This document shows positions 1-8,367 of a stretch of 14,894 nucleotides of DNA, piece after piece. Where the stretch lies: contig JAAUOI010000035.1 of assembly GCA_012036375.1 (NCBI GenBank), positions 1 through 14,894 on the forward strand. The letters run 5' to 3'. Every line of letters begins with the position of its first letter. The stretch's first letter is position 1. This DNA comes from Allobrachymonas sp. Lineage in GTDB: Bacteria > Pseudomonadota > Gammaproteobacteria > Burkholderiales > Burkholderiaceae_C. A program made the position numbers and the translations under genes. The notes under the pieces were generated by a model that saw only the letters and a list, made by a program, of their open reading frames with translations, was not told the DNA's origin and made no database searches.

Positions 1-563
1 GTGGTCTGGCCATCGTGCGAGAACACAAAAATCAAATCAATGTCGCTGGAGACATTCAGCTCACGAGCGCCGAGCTTACCCATGCCCACGATCCACAGAT
101 CACTAACTTGGTTGTGCTCACCTCGTGCTGCGCCATGCGTAGCGATCAGTTGGGTAGACACCTCTTGCAACGCAGTTTGTAGGCAAAATTCAGCCAGCTC
201 TGTCATGCAGCCAGTAATGATGGTCAAATCGGCCTGCTCATCACAATCTAGGCCAATCAAGCGCTCCATCACCAAGGCGCGGACGATTCGCAGACTGGCA
301 CTCACATCATTTCTGCCGCGTAAAGCCGCGTAACAGTTGTTGACCGTTTCAGAACTGGGTTGCCCACCAGCCAACAAAGCCAGGTCAGCGGCATGACGCC
401 TGCGCACACGGCGTGCATACCGAGAGAAACTTGAGGGCGTTTGGCCACTCCAAGCTTCAGCGCTGGAATCGTCCGGACTGCGCTTAAAAGCGTCAGTGCC
501 ATCATTCTGATCGAATGACCGAGCTGCTTCGAGCGTCATAATCGCGTTGTCACTATCCTGCAT
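1..563 (-). CDS. glnE: Glutamine-synthetase adenylyltransferase/adenylyl-removase, N-terminal part (cut by window edge)
   Basis: GlnE adds AMP to, and removes it from, glutamine synthetase in response to the PII protein, so it sets cytoplasmic nitrogen assimilation. Only the first 187 codons are here; the rest lies left of the window. Read on the minus strand from ATG at 563 (MQDSDNAIMTLEAARSF), the frame is open to the edge. It contains the family signature IVGMGKLGARELNVSSDIDL at about residues 156-175, the nucleotidyltransferase core of the N-terminal adenylyl-removing domain. It is preceded by the helical SRYARRVRRRHAADLALLAGG region. A second in-frame ATG lies at 539; neither start has a clear ribosome-binding site. 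The gene diverges from yhdP with only 20 bp between the proposed starts, a neighbourhood I recall as common in Burkholderiales. The identity is firm; the exact start is not. Confidence 0.9.
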   Translation of the reverse strand, partial: MQDSDNAIMTLEAARSFDQNDGTDAFKRSPDDSSAEAWSGQTPSSFSRYARRVRRRHAADLALLAGGQPSSETVNNCYAALRGRNDVSASLRIVRALVMERLIGLDCDEQADLTIITGCMTELAEFCLQTALQEVSTQLIATHGAARGEHNQVSDLWIVGMGKLGARELNVSSDIDLIFVFSHDGQT

Positions 564-583
564 TTTTACTACTGCTACTCATT

Positions 584-3500
584 GTGTCGCCCATTGACTC
601 CGTCCGCGTTCCGACTCATCCTTCTCCCCTGCTGCGAGCCATGAGCTTCTTGGCTTCGTTGCTGTGGAAGTTGAGCGCGACTGTGGCTGTCGTCTTCGCG
701 TTGGTGTGGTTGGCAATTTATGGACTGATTGTGCCCCGGATCGGCGAATTTCGCCCGGCGCTCGAAAATAGGCTCAGCAGCGCACTGGGTGTGCCGCTAC
801 GCATTGGCAGCATTTCTGCGCATGTGCAGGGCTTGATGCCGACCTTTGAAATGAGCCAAGTGCGCCTGCTCAATGCCCAAGGCGCAGACGCATTGGTACT
901 CAGCAGCGTGACTGCGGCTGTGTCGCCACGGTCTTTGTTGGAGCTGGGTTTTGAGCAATTGCTGATTGACCGCCCTGAGCTGGTGGTTGCACGCGATGCG
1001 AACGGGCGTATCACCGTAGCAGGACTCGATCTATCAACACAAAGTTCGGCAGACAATTCCAGCGTGGGAGCGGATTGGTTGTTTTCTCAGTCCGAATTGG
1101 TGATTCGCTCGGGCCGCGTGCGCTGGGAAGATGCGCAACGCGGGGCACCGCCGCTTGCGCTCGAGCAAGTCGACATTGTGCTGCGCAACAAAGGGCGACA
1201 GCATCTGATGCGCTTAGAAGCGACACCGCCCCAGGCTTGGGGGCAGCGCTTTCAGATCGCGGGCGATTTGCGCAGTCCATTGCTAGCTCAACATCCCGGC
1301 GATTGGCGCACTTGGGAAGGTCAGCTCCATGCCGATTTGCCCAAAGTAGATGTACAAGAGCTCAAGCGCTATGCCTCACTCGGCATCGATCTAGACCAAG
1401 GGCAGGGGGCAATGCGCGGCTGGGTGCTGCTTGATCGCGGCTTGGTGACAGACATCACAGCGGATCTGGCACTCGAACAAGTCAATATGCGCCTGCGCAG
1501 CGATTTGGCGCCACTCCAGATGAGCAAGCTAACGGGGCGCTTTGCCTTGGCAAATACACCACAACGCTTGAGCGTGAGCACGCAAGGCTTAGGCTTTGAA
1601 TTGCAAGATGGGCTTCGCTGGCCGGGTGGCAATGTGAGCCTTGAGCTGCTTGAGCGCAACGAGCCTCAAGCCATGAAAGGCACTTTCACAGCGAATCAAT
1701 TGGATGTCGCCGCCCTGTCTCAAATCTCTGATCGCCTGCCGCTTGATGCCACCGTGCGTCGTTGGCTGTTGGCATTGCAGCCCAAAGGGCTGATTTCGCG
1801 GCTGCAAGCCACTTGGCAAGGACCCGTCGAGCAGCTTCGCTCCTACGAGGTCAAAGGTAGCACACATGGTATTTTTCTGCGCTCCAGTGCGCAAGCCTTG
1901 GGCGTAGCGGGTATCGCTGCCCACACCAAGACAGATCAGCCGTGGCATCCTGGGGTGAGCAATGGACAGCTTGAGTTTCAATTTAATGAGAAAAAAGGCC
2001 AAGCGCAACTGCGCGTCGATCAAGGCAGCATCGGCTTGCCTGGCGTATTTGAAGAATCTGTGGTGGCCTTCGATCAATTGAGCACTGACATCACTTGGCA
2101 AATTGATGGCTCTAAATGGCAAGTTCAATTGGCTGATTTGAAATTCTCTAATGCAGATGCACAAGGTGCAGGTCGTGCAAGTTGGCAAACCTCGGATCCT
2201 GAAAAAAGCGCCTCCAAATCTCGCTTTCCGGGCATCTTAGATTTGCAAGGCACGCTTGACCGCGCGGAGGGCACGCGCGTACACCGCTATTTGCCGATGT
2301 TTATAGCGCAACCGGCGCGGCAGTATGTGCGCGATGCGGTGTTACAAGGCAAAGCCAGCCAAGGCAGCTTCAAAATTAAAGGCGATTTATATGACATGCC
2401 ATTTACCGATCCCGCACGCGGAGAATTTCGTATTGCCGCACAAGTGACCGGCGCGATGCTGGACTATGTACCCAAGAGGGTGCTGCCTACTGGCAGCCTG
2501 CCTTGGCCAGCGCTCACACAAATCCAGGGCGAGTTGGTGTTTGATCGGCAATCCATGGCCGTTAGAAATGCCACTGCGCGTATAGCCAACGCGCCTTCAG
2601 TGCAATTGACCAAAGTGGAAGCTTTAATTCCTGATTTGACACAGAAACAGCAAGTGCAAATTCAGGCGGAGGCCAAAAGCAGTGCTGTTGATTTGTTGAA
2701 TTTGATCAAAACCACGCCTTTGTCAGAGATCAGTAACCAAGCGTTGGCGCAAACCACCGTCAATGGCTTGGCCGATGCCAAGCTGAAACTCCTGTTGCCT
2801 ATCGAAGACCTATCGCGAAGCAAAGTGCAAGGCACAATCACTTTGCTTGGCAACGATTTTCAGTACTCACCGCAAACGCCGAAGCTAGAGCAGGCTCGCG
2901 GCCAAATTGTTTTCAGCGAGCGCGGATTTGCGGTGCGCGACGCGACGGCGCGCGCCCTGGGCGGCGAACTGCGTCTAGAAGCCGCTAGCCGACCCACAAC
3001 AGGCGCAAGTGATGTCAGCATGGCCTTGCGCGCCCAAGGCGTAGCCACCGCAGAAGGTTTGCGTAGCGCCAAAGAAATCGGCTTGGTGGCCAACCTAGCT
3101 GAGCAAGCCAGCGGCACTGCCGCGTATGCATTGAGCCTCAATATTCGACGCGGTATCCCAGAAGTGGCGATCAGCAGTAATTTGCAGGGTATGGCACTGA
3201 ATCTGCCGCAGCCCATGAGCAAAAGCGCTGAGGCTTTAATGCCGCTGCGCTATGACAATTTTCTGGTGCGCGAATCTTTGGCAGAAGGCCGTAAACTACA
3301 AGACCAAATTGCGCTGGAGATTGGCAATATTGCTACGGTCAACTACTGGCGCGATGTCTCTAATCCAGCAGCGCGGGTGCTCAAAGGGCGTATTGGTGTG
3401 GGTTTAGCACCCGGCGAAGCGATTGCGGCCAGCGAGGATGCAGGTGTTGCTGCCAACATCAATTTTGCACAGGTCAATTTGGATACTTGGGAGCGCCTGT

Positions 3501-4756
3501 TGTCTGGCCTGAATCGCACGGCCAATGCAACTGCTTCCACTACCGCCGGGTTGAGTGCGCAAACCCAAGACTATCTGCCTTCTATCATGTCGGTTCGCGC
3601 ACGTGAGCTGACCATACAAGGGCGCACACTCAATAACGTGGTGGTGGGCGGCTCACGCGAAGATGTGACTTGGCGTGCCAACTTGGATGCACGCGAGATG
3701 AATGGCTATGTGGAATATCGCCAAGCCAGCGCCAATACGCCGGGGCGAGTCTATGCGCGTCTTGCAAGGCTTTCACTAGAGACCGCACAAGTCTCTGATT
3801 TAGAAAACACGCTCGATCAGCAGCCCACCAGTATTCCAGCGCTCGATGTGGTGGTGGAAGACCTCGAACTACGCGGTAAACGATTGGGCAAACTTGAACT
3901 GGAGGCACAAAACCGCGACAGCGGCGGTGTACGAGAGTGGCGTTTGTCACGTTTAAATTTGAGCATGCCCGAGGCGCAATTCAATGCAACCGGTAATTGG
4001 GCGCTGGTTGGTGCTACTCAAAGCTCAACACAAAGCCCTCCACGCAATACCCGCAATGAGCGCAGGCGAACCGCACTGAATTTCAAACTCGATATTGCAG
4101 ACAGTGGGGAGCTACTCAAGCGCTTTGGACAAGACAAGGTCATCGCACGCGGTAAAGGCCGCATGGAAGGTACGATGGGTTGGTTGGGCGCGCCTTGGAC
4201 GTTTGACTACCCTAGCCTAAACGGGGGCTTTAATGTGCAGATCGAAACAGGGCAGTTTTTAAAAGCCGACCCGGGCATCGCGAAATTATTGGGCGTGCTC
4301 AGCTTGCAATCGCTGCCGCGCCGCTTGGCACTGGATTTCAAAGATGTGTTCTCTGAAGGGTTTCAGTTTGACTTCATTCGAGGTGATGTGAAGATTGACC
4401 AAGGTTTGGCGTACACCAACAATTTACAGATGAAGGGGGTCAATGCTGCTGTCTTGATGGAGGGCAATGCCAACATTGCACGTGAGACGCAAGACCTTAA
4501 AGTCGTGGTCGTGCCCGAGATCAACGCGGGTACGGCATCACTGGTCGCCACCGCGATCAACCCTGCAATTGGCATAGGCACATTCTTGGCGCAACTGGTT
4601 TTGCGCCGCCCAGTGATTGAAGCAGCCACGCAGGAGTTTCATGTCGTGGGCAGTTGGAGTGATCCGCAAATTCAGCGTGTTAAGCGCAACAGCGTACCCG
4701 CGCCCGCCTCAACACCTGCCGCCGCGTCCGCTGCCGATACCGAGAAGAAGCAATGA
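584..4756 (+). CDS. yhdP: YhdP family AsmA-like envelope protein (bridge-like phospholipid transport)
   Basis: This 1390-residue protein is slightly longer than Escherichia coli YhdP. One membrane helix lies at about residues 27-50 (LLWKLSATVAVVFALVWLAIYGLIV). It is followed by IVPRIGEFRPALENRLSSALG, the typical start of the periplasmic part in this family, then a very long region of repeated beta-rich segments. The AsmA-like C-terminal region (about 1100-1365) includes GTMGWLGAPWTFDYPSLNGG and the VVVPEINAGTASLVATAINP stretch. The tail is Ala/Pro-rich and low complexity. In E. coli, YhdP acts with TamB and YdbH in moving phospholipids from inner to outer membrane; that role is assigned by family. 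The start is GTG at 584. An in-frame ATG at 641 would shorten it by 19 residues; I keep GTG because HPSPLLR just before the helix looks like conserved sequence. Neither start has a visible ribosome-binding site. It is probably the first gene of a four-gene operon. Confidence 0.88.
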   Translation: MSPIDSVRVPTHPSPLLRAMSFLASLLWKLSATVAVVFALVWLAIYGLIVPRIGEFRPALENRLSSALGVPLRIGSISAHVQGLMPTFEMSQVRLLNAQGADALVLSSVTAAVSPRSLLELGFEQLLIDRPELVVARDANGRITVAGLDLSTQSSADNSSVGADWLFSQSELVIRSGRVRWEDAQRGAPPLALEQVDIVLRNKGRQHLMRLEATPPQAWGQRFQIAGDLRSPLLAQHPGDWRTWEGQLHADLPKVDVQELKRYASLGIDLDQGQGAMRGWVLLDRGLVTDITADLALEQVNMRLRSDLAPLQMSKLTGRFALANTPQRLSVSTQGLGFELQDGLRWPGGNVSLELLERNEPQAMKGTFTANQLDVAALSQISDRLPLDATVRRWLLALQPKGLISRLQATWQGPVEQLRSYEVKGSTHGIFLRSSAQALGVAGIAAHTKTDQPWHPGVSNGQLEFQFNEKKGQAQLRVDQGSIGLPGVFEESVVAFDQLSTDITWQIDGSKWQVQLADLKFSNADAQGAGRASWQTSDPEKSASKSRFPGILDLQGTLDRAEGTRVHRYLPMFIAQPARQYVRDAVLQGKASQGSFKIKGDLYDMPFTDPARGEFRIAAQVTGAMLDYVPKRVLPTGSLPWPALTQIQGELVFDRQSMAVRNATARIANAPSVQLTKVEALIPDLTQKQQVQIQAEAKSSAVDLLNLIKTTPLSEISNQALAQTTVNGLADAKLKLLLPIEDLSRSKVQGTITLLGNDFQYSPQTPKLEQARGQIVFSERGFAVRDATARALGGELRLEAASRPTTGASDVSMALRAQGVATAEGLRSAKEIGLVANLAEQASGTAAYALSLNIRRGIPEVAISSNLQGMALNLPQPMSKSAEALMPLRYDNFLVRESLAEGRKLQDQIALEIGNIATVNYWRDVSNPAARVLKGRIGVGLAPGEAIAASEDAGVAANINFAQVNLDTWERLLSGLNRTANATASTTAGLSAQTQDYLPSIMSVRARELTIQGRTLNNVVVGGSREDVTWRANLDAREMNGYVEYRQASANTPGRVYARLARLSLETAQVSDLENTLDQQPTSIPALDVVVEDLELRGKRLGKLELEAQNRDSGGVREWRLSRLNLSMPEAQFNATGNWALVGATQSSTQSPPRNTRNERRRTALNFKLDIADSGELLKRFGQDKVIARGKGRMEGTMGWLGAPWTFDYPSLNGGFNVQIETGQFLKADPGIAKLLGVLSLQSLPRRLALDFKDVFSEGFQFDFIRGDVKIDQGLAYTNNLQMKGVNAAVLMEGNANIARETQDLKVVVVPEINAGTASLVATAINPAIGIGTFLAQLVLRRPVIEAATQEFHVVGSWSDPQIQRVKRNSVPAPASTPAAASAADTEKKQ

Positions 4757-4769
4757 TCGCAAAACTCGC

Positions 4770-5582
4770 ATGAAAGTCGCCGCCGTTCAGATGGTCTCTG
4801 GGCTTTCAATGCCAGATAATTTGCATGATGCTGTGCAGGCGATTGCTCAGGCTGCGGCTTTAGGCTGCGAAATGATCGCCTTGCCTGAGTATTTTTGTTT
4901 ACTCGGGGCACGAGATACAGACAAATTGGAGATTGCTGAAAACGAAGGCAGCGGCTCGATGCAACGAGCCTTATCGCTGGCGGCGCAGACGCATGGAGTC
5001 TGGATTATTGCGGGCACATTGCCTCTTCGTAGCGAGCAGCCAGATCGTGTATTCAACAGCAGCTTGGTATTCAACCCGCAAGGCCAGCAAATCGCTCGCT
5101 ATGACAAGATGCATTTATTCGCTTTCTCACATGGCGTTGAGCGTTACGACGAATCGCGCGTTTTGCAAGCCGGTGCTGCGCCCGTGCATTGTGATGTAGC
5201 TTCGCGTGATGGGCACACCTGGCGCTTAGGTTTGTCTATTTGCTACGACCTGCGATTTCCCGAGTTGTATCGCAGCTTGCAGGCAGATATTTTGCTCGTG
5301 CCCAGTGCTTTCACCTACACCACGGGTCAAGCACATTGGGAGTTGCTGCTGAGAGCGCGCGCTATCGAAAACCAAGCGTATGTGATCGCACCAGCGCAAG
5401 GCGGCGAGCATGCCAACGGCCGGCGCACTTGGGGTCATTCAATGGTAGTGGATGCTTGGGGACTGGTGCTTGCCGAGCAGGCCTATGGTGCGGGTTTGGT
5501 GATCGCGGATCTCAGTTGGCAAGCGATGCAACAGCGGCGCAACCAGCTGCCCGCGCTGGCACATCGTCGCTCTGGTCTTTGA
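4770..5582 (+). CDS. Carbon-nitrogen hydrolase, Nit1/deaminated-glutathione amidase type
   Basis: A 270-residue cytoplasmic nitrilase-superfamily amidase. The Glu-Lys-Cys catalytic triad is visible: Glu40 in ALPEYF, Lys113 in YDKMHLF, and Cys158 in ICYDLRFPELYR. TTGQAHWELLLRARAIENQ (about 184-202) and RRTWGHSMVVDAWG (about 218-231) are typical of the Nit1/YbeM branch. Members of that branch hydrolyse deaminated glutathione, a side product of transaminases. The substrate here is inferred from those motifs, and other small amides are possible. The start at 4770 (MKVAAVQM) fits the family N-terminus. The frame stays open upstream to 4617, but that stretch overlaps the yhdP C-terminus and is not nitrilase-like. 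The gene starts 13 bp after the yhdP stop and ends 2 bp before the kinase start, so co-transcription and translational coupling are likely. Confidence 0.9.
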   Translation: MKVAAVQMVSGLSMPDNLHDAVQAIAQAAALGCEMIALPEYFCLLGARDTDKLEIAENEGSGSMQRALSLAAQTHGVWIIAGTLPLRSEQPDRVFNSSLVFNPQGQQIARYDKMHLFAFSHGVERYDESRVLQAGAAPVHCDVASRDGHTWRLGLSICYDLRFPELYRSLQADILLVPSAFTYTTGQAHWELLLRARAIENQAYVIAPAQGGEHANGRRTWGHSMVVDAWGLVLAEQAYGAGLVIADLSWQAMQQRRNQLPALAHRRSGL

Positions 5583-5584
5583 GT

Positions 5585-7597
5585 ATGCGGCTTCCTACGC
5601 GGCGCATGGCCTTGTGGTTAACCTTACTGGTGTTGGTGGGGGGCTTATTGGCAGCTTTGATTTGGTTGGCTGGGCGCTACGAGTCGGACCAGATGCAAGA
5701 AAGGGTCGATGGGGATTCACGCGATGCAGTACAAGATATTCGAGTGGGTTTAACACGCAATTTACAGAGCTTGCAGGCGTTGCGCTCGTCATCGAGTCAA
5801 TGGCAAGCAGATGCCTCGGATTTGTTGCGCAGTCACCGCGAATTGGTGCGCTTAGAGCGACGCGGCAGCAATTTCAGTTTACTCAACGCAGTGCAAAGCC
5901 CGTTTTTACTGAATGTACCCAGCAGTGTGTCGACAACACCGCGCGACTTGCCGTTTGGCGATTTGCAACTAACGTGTGAGCGTGCCCGGCGTGCTAGCAG
6001 CCCAGTGTATACCCCCAGTTATTTTTCGCCCACAACGACTAGTGAGGGCTTGGAGTTGCTCGATCTTTGCATCCCTTTGTTTGAGGCTGGACAGCATATG
6101 GGGTATGTTGTTGCGGTCTATGGGCTTAAGCCATTGCTGGTGGAAATGGTTAACAAGCAGGTACGCCGCGGCAAAGAAATTTCCTTAACCGAGCCTGATG
6201 GCACGCGTTTGGCAATTGATGGAATTGCCGAGCGGCGCGGACGGCTATTCAGTGGCCGGCAGTTATTGGATTTAGGTGGCTATACGCTGGTCTTGCGCAT
6301 TGATCATTGGCGGGCAGCGCCACTGCTGTTTCCAAATGTGCTCACAGCAGTCGTAGCGCTGATGTCACTGTCACTGATGGGCGTGCTGCTGCTACTTGGT
6401 CGCGACATCAACCGGCGACTCAAAGCCGAGCGCGAGTTGGCCGACGCTTTGGCCTTTCGCAAAGCGATGGAGGATTCTTTGGTGACGGGTTTGCGGGCGC
6501 GCGACATGCAAGGCTTTATCCGCTATGTGAATCCAGCATTTTGCGCAATGACGGGTTTTACGGCCGATCAACTCGTTGGCTGCAAAGCGCCCATGCCCTA
6601 TTGGCCGCCTGAATTGATTGATGAATACCAGCAGCGCCAGGCGATTCGCCTCTTGGGCAACTCCACCGCGCGCGAAGGCTACGAATCGATTTTTATGCGG
6701 CAAGACGGCTCGCGCTTTCCCGTGCTCGTCTTTGAAGCGCCTTTGATTGATGCCAAAGGTGTACAGACGGGTTGGATGAGCGCGATTGTTGACATCAGCG
6801 AACAGCGCAAGATGGAGGAGCTATCGCGCGCCTCACAAGAGCGCATGCAGTCCAGCGCCCGCTTGGCCACGATGGGCGAGATGGCTTCGCTCCTGAGCCA
6901 CGAGTTGAACCAGCCCTTGGCTGCGATTTCTAGCTACGCTACAGGCACAGCCAATATGCTGGGCAGCACGCCGGCCTTGCCGCCGGATGAAGTCTCGCAC
7001 GCGCTCTCGCGCATCGCACAACAAGCCGAACGCGCGGGTAAAGTCATCAAGTCAGTGCATGATTTTGTGCGACGACGCGAAAGCAGCCCTGAGATCGTGA
7101 GTCCACAAGCCTTGTGGGATGCGGTGATGCCGCTGGTGCTCTTGCAGACTCGCAAACTCGGCGTGCAGGTGAAACTGCAAGGTATCCACCAGGCGCCCGC
7201 AGTGCAGGTGGATCGCACGATGGTGGAGCAGGTGCTGCTCAACTTGTCACGCAACGCGATTCAGGCGATGGAAGATGTTGCAGCCAACCAACGCTGGCTC
7301 ACTTTGCGTGTGCAGCGTTTGGATAAAACTTCGCCGTGGGTGGAGTTTGCTGTAATCGATCAAGGGCTGGGTGTGCAAGATGAAATTGCCAAGCAATTGT
7401 TCACGCCTTTCTTTTCCACCAAATCAGATGGCATGGGGCTGGGCTTGAGTTTGTGTCGTACCGTCGTGGAACAACATGGCGGATCGTTGCGGTTTGAAGC
7501 GCATCCGCCGCGCGGCACGGCCTTTATTTTCACCTTGCCGATCGCTGCAAGTGTTGACGATCACAGGCTATTGGCTGCGGACATTACCAATACCTGA
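5585..7597 (+). CDS. Membrane sensor histidine kinase with PAS domain (FixL/DctS-like)
   Basis: A 670-residue kinase, partner of the next gene. Two membrane helices (about 8-29 and 247-272) flank a periplasmic domain of about 215 residues, so it probably senses an extracellular or periplasmic signal. A cytoplasmic PAS domain follows (about 290-408; RYVNPAFCAMTGFTADQLVG, then IVDISEQRKMEEL). The dimerisation/phosphoacceptor motif is SHELNQPLAAISSYATG with His439, the form found in FixL/DctS-type kinases. The ATPase domain shows the N box (NLSRNAIQAM, Asn557), DQGLG (592-596), FTPFFSTK (606-613) and GMGLGLSL (616 on). All catalytic boxes look intact. The periplasmic domain has two Cys (131 and 162), and I do not recognise its ligand family. 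The start at 5585 (MRLPTRRMALWL) gives a proper N-terminal helix; the upstream open frame to 5240 is antisense-free overlap with the amidase gene. The stop overlaps the next ATG (TGATG). Confidence 0.88.
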   Translation: MRLPTRRMALWLTLLVLVGGLLAALIWLAGRYESDQMQERVDGDSRDAVQDIRVGLTRNLQSLQALRSSSSQWQADASDLLRSHRELVRLERRGSNFSLLNAVQSPFLLNVPSSVSTTPRDLPFGDLQLTCERARRASSPVYTPSYFSPTTTSEGLELLDLCIPLFEAGQHMGYVVAVYGLKPLLVEMVNKQVRRGKEISLTEPDGTRLAIDGIAERRGRLFSGRQLLDLGGYTLVLRIDHWRAAPLLFPNVLTAVVALMSLSLMGVLLLLGRDINRRLKAERELADALAFRKAMEDSLVTGLRARDMQGFIRYVNPAFCAMTGFTADQLVGCKAPMPYWPPELIDEYQQRQAIRLLGNSTAREGYESIFMRQDGSRFPVLVFEAPLIDAKGVQTGWMSAIVDISEQRKMEELSRASQERMQSSARLATMGEMASLLSHELNQPLAAISSYATGTANMLGSTPALPPDEVSHALSRIAQQAERAGKVIKSVHDFVRRRESSPEIVSPQALWDAVMPLVLLQTRKLGVQVKLQGIHQAPAVQVDRTMVEQVLLNLSRNAIQAMEDVAANQRWLTLRVQRLDKTSPWVEFAVIDQGLGVQDEIAKQLFTPFFSTKSDGMGLGLSLCRTVVEQHGGSLRFEAHPPRGTAFIFTLPIAASVDDHRLLAADITNT

Positions 7598-8367
7598 TGG
7601 TCGCCGCCCGTGGCAAACTCTTATGCATGAACCACCCTACGGATGCCTTGGTCTATATCGTTGATGACGACGCGGGCGTGCGCGATGCGCTGGCGTGGTT
7701 GCTGCGTTCACGGCGTTTGCTGCATGAGAGCTTTTCTAATGCTGAAGATTTTGCGGCACTGATTCAAAGCGCTGTTCCGCGTCAAGCCTGTTGCGTGCTG
7801 CTGGATGTGCGCATGCCGGGTATGAGTGGCTTGGCATTGTTTGAGCAGCTCTTGACCTTGCCTTGGGCTGCGGCTGTGCCGGTGATTTTTCTCACTGGCC
7901 ATGCCGATGTACCCACCGCCGTGGATGCGGTCAAACGCGGTGCCTTTGATTTTTGCGAAAAGCCGTTTTCAGACAACGCTTTGGTCGATCGCATTGAACA
8001 AGCCTTGCAAGTCAGCGCTCACGCCTTGACTCAATTGCAAGGGCGGCAGCACATGAGCGGGCGCTTGGCCGAATTGACCGAGCGCGAACGCGATGTGATG
8101 CGCCTCGTCACGCAAGGTTTGCCCAATAAACTCATTGCCGATCAGCTGGACATCAGTGTGCGAACTGTGGAAGTGCACCGCGCCCGCGTGTTTGACAAGA
8201 TGGGAGTGAAGTCTGCCGTGGAGTTGGCCAACTTGCTTCAAACACTACACAAAACAATAGCACTCCGCGCATATTTTATGCCGGCTAGAGGCCAAAAAGG
8301 CTTAAAAACTAAGCCTTTTTGGCATGCCTTTTACTTGTGCGACGCACGCCACGCAACAAGAAGGTGA
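7597..8367 (+). CDS. FixJ/NarL-type response regulator with an aberrant C-terminal extension
   Basis: The cytoplasmic transcription regulator paired with the upstream kinase. The receiver domain (about residues 18-135) has acidic residues D23-D25, phospho-acceptor Asp70 (LLDVRMPGMSG), Thr100 (IFLTGHADVPTA) and Lys122 (CEKPF), the FixJ-like pattern. A LuxR-type HTH follows (about 157-215; LTERERDVMRLVTQGLPNKLIADQLDISVRTVEVHR). The start may be ATG 7597, which overlaps the kinase stop, or ATG 7627 (MNHPTDALVYIVDDD), which is closer to the usual N-terminus. The frame should end near LANLLQTLHKT. Instead it continues about 36 residues through a 53-bp repeat (8256-8308) and a hairpin terminator (8291-8323), and into the 3' end of the convergent protease gene, to a stop at 8365-8367. 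Removing the 53 bp would place TAA (8310-8312) directly after codon 220. Regulated genes are unknown. Confidence 0.87.
   Translation: MVAARGKLLCMNHPTDALVYIVDDDAGVRDALAWLLRSRRLLHESFSNAEDFAALIQSAVPRQACCVLLDVRMPGMSGLALFEQLLTLPWAAAVPVIFLTGHADVPTAVDAVKRGAFDFCEKPFSDNALVDRIEQALQVSAHALTQLQGRQHMSGRLAELTERERDVMRLVTQGLPNKLIADQLDISVRTVEVHRARVFDKMGVKSAVELANLLQTLHKTIALRAYFMPARGQKGLKTKPFWHAFYLCDARHATRR
8256..8308 (+). repeat. 53-bp dispersed repeat, copy 1 (in the response-regulator 3' end)
   Basis: It begins AATAGCACTCCGCGCA and ends GGCTTAAAAA, with GCCGG, TAG, GGCC and a GCC-N5-GGC element between. It matches the copy at 14780-14832 in the same orientation at 44 of 53 positions without gaps; the first 16 bp and last 10 bp are identical. 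Outside these limits the two loci do not resemble each other, which sets the boundaries. No transposase or long terminal inverted repeat is visible. From memory, short repeats with TAGAGGCC...GGCTT ends are numerous in Comamonadaceae; this was not checked by search. This copy supplies the left arm of the terminator at 8291-8323. Confidence 0.8.
8291..8323. terminator. Bidirectional hairpin terminator between convergent genes
   Basis: A perfect 14-bp inverted repeat: GCCAAAAAGGCTTA at 8291-8304 and TAAGCCTTTTTGGC at 8310-8323, with a 5-nt loop (AAAAC). Read as an inner GGCTTA/TAAGCC stem followed by TTTTT, it is a canonical intrinsic terminator in both directions. On the minus strand it ends the protease gene, whose stop codon (8309-8311) lies at the loop/stem edge. 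On the plus strand it sits about 45 nt before the response-regulator stop codon, which is unusual. Confidence 0.85.

Noticed and set aside
1589..2188. 199-codon minus-strand ORF opposite yhdP
   Set aside because: It lies wholly inside the uninterrupted yhdP frame and shows no domain pattern or ribosome-binding site.
4617..4769. N-terminal extension of the amidase frame
   Set aside because: It overlaps the yhdP C-terminus; family members begin at about MKVAAVQM.
5240..5584. N-terminal extension of the kinase frame
   Set aside because: The extension overlaps the conserved amidase frame and is low-complexity Arg/Ser/Ala sequence; the natural start is MRLPTRRMALWL, just before the first membrane helix.
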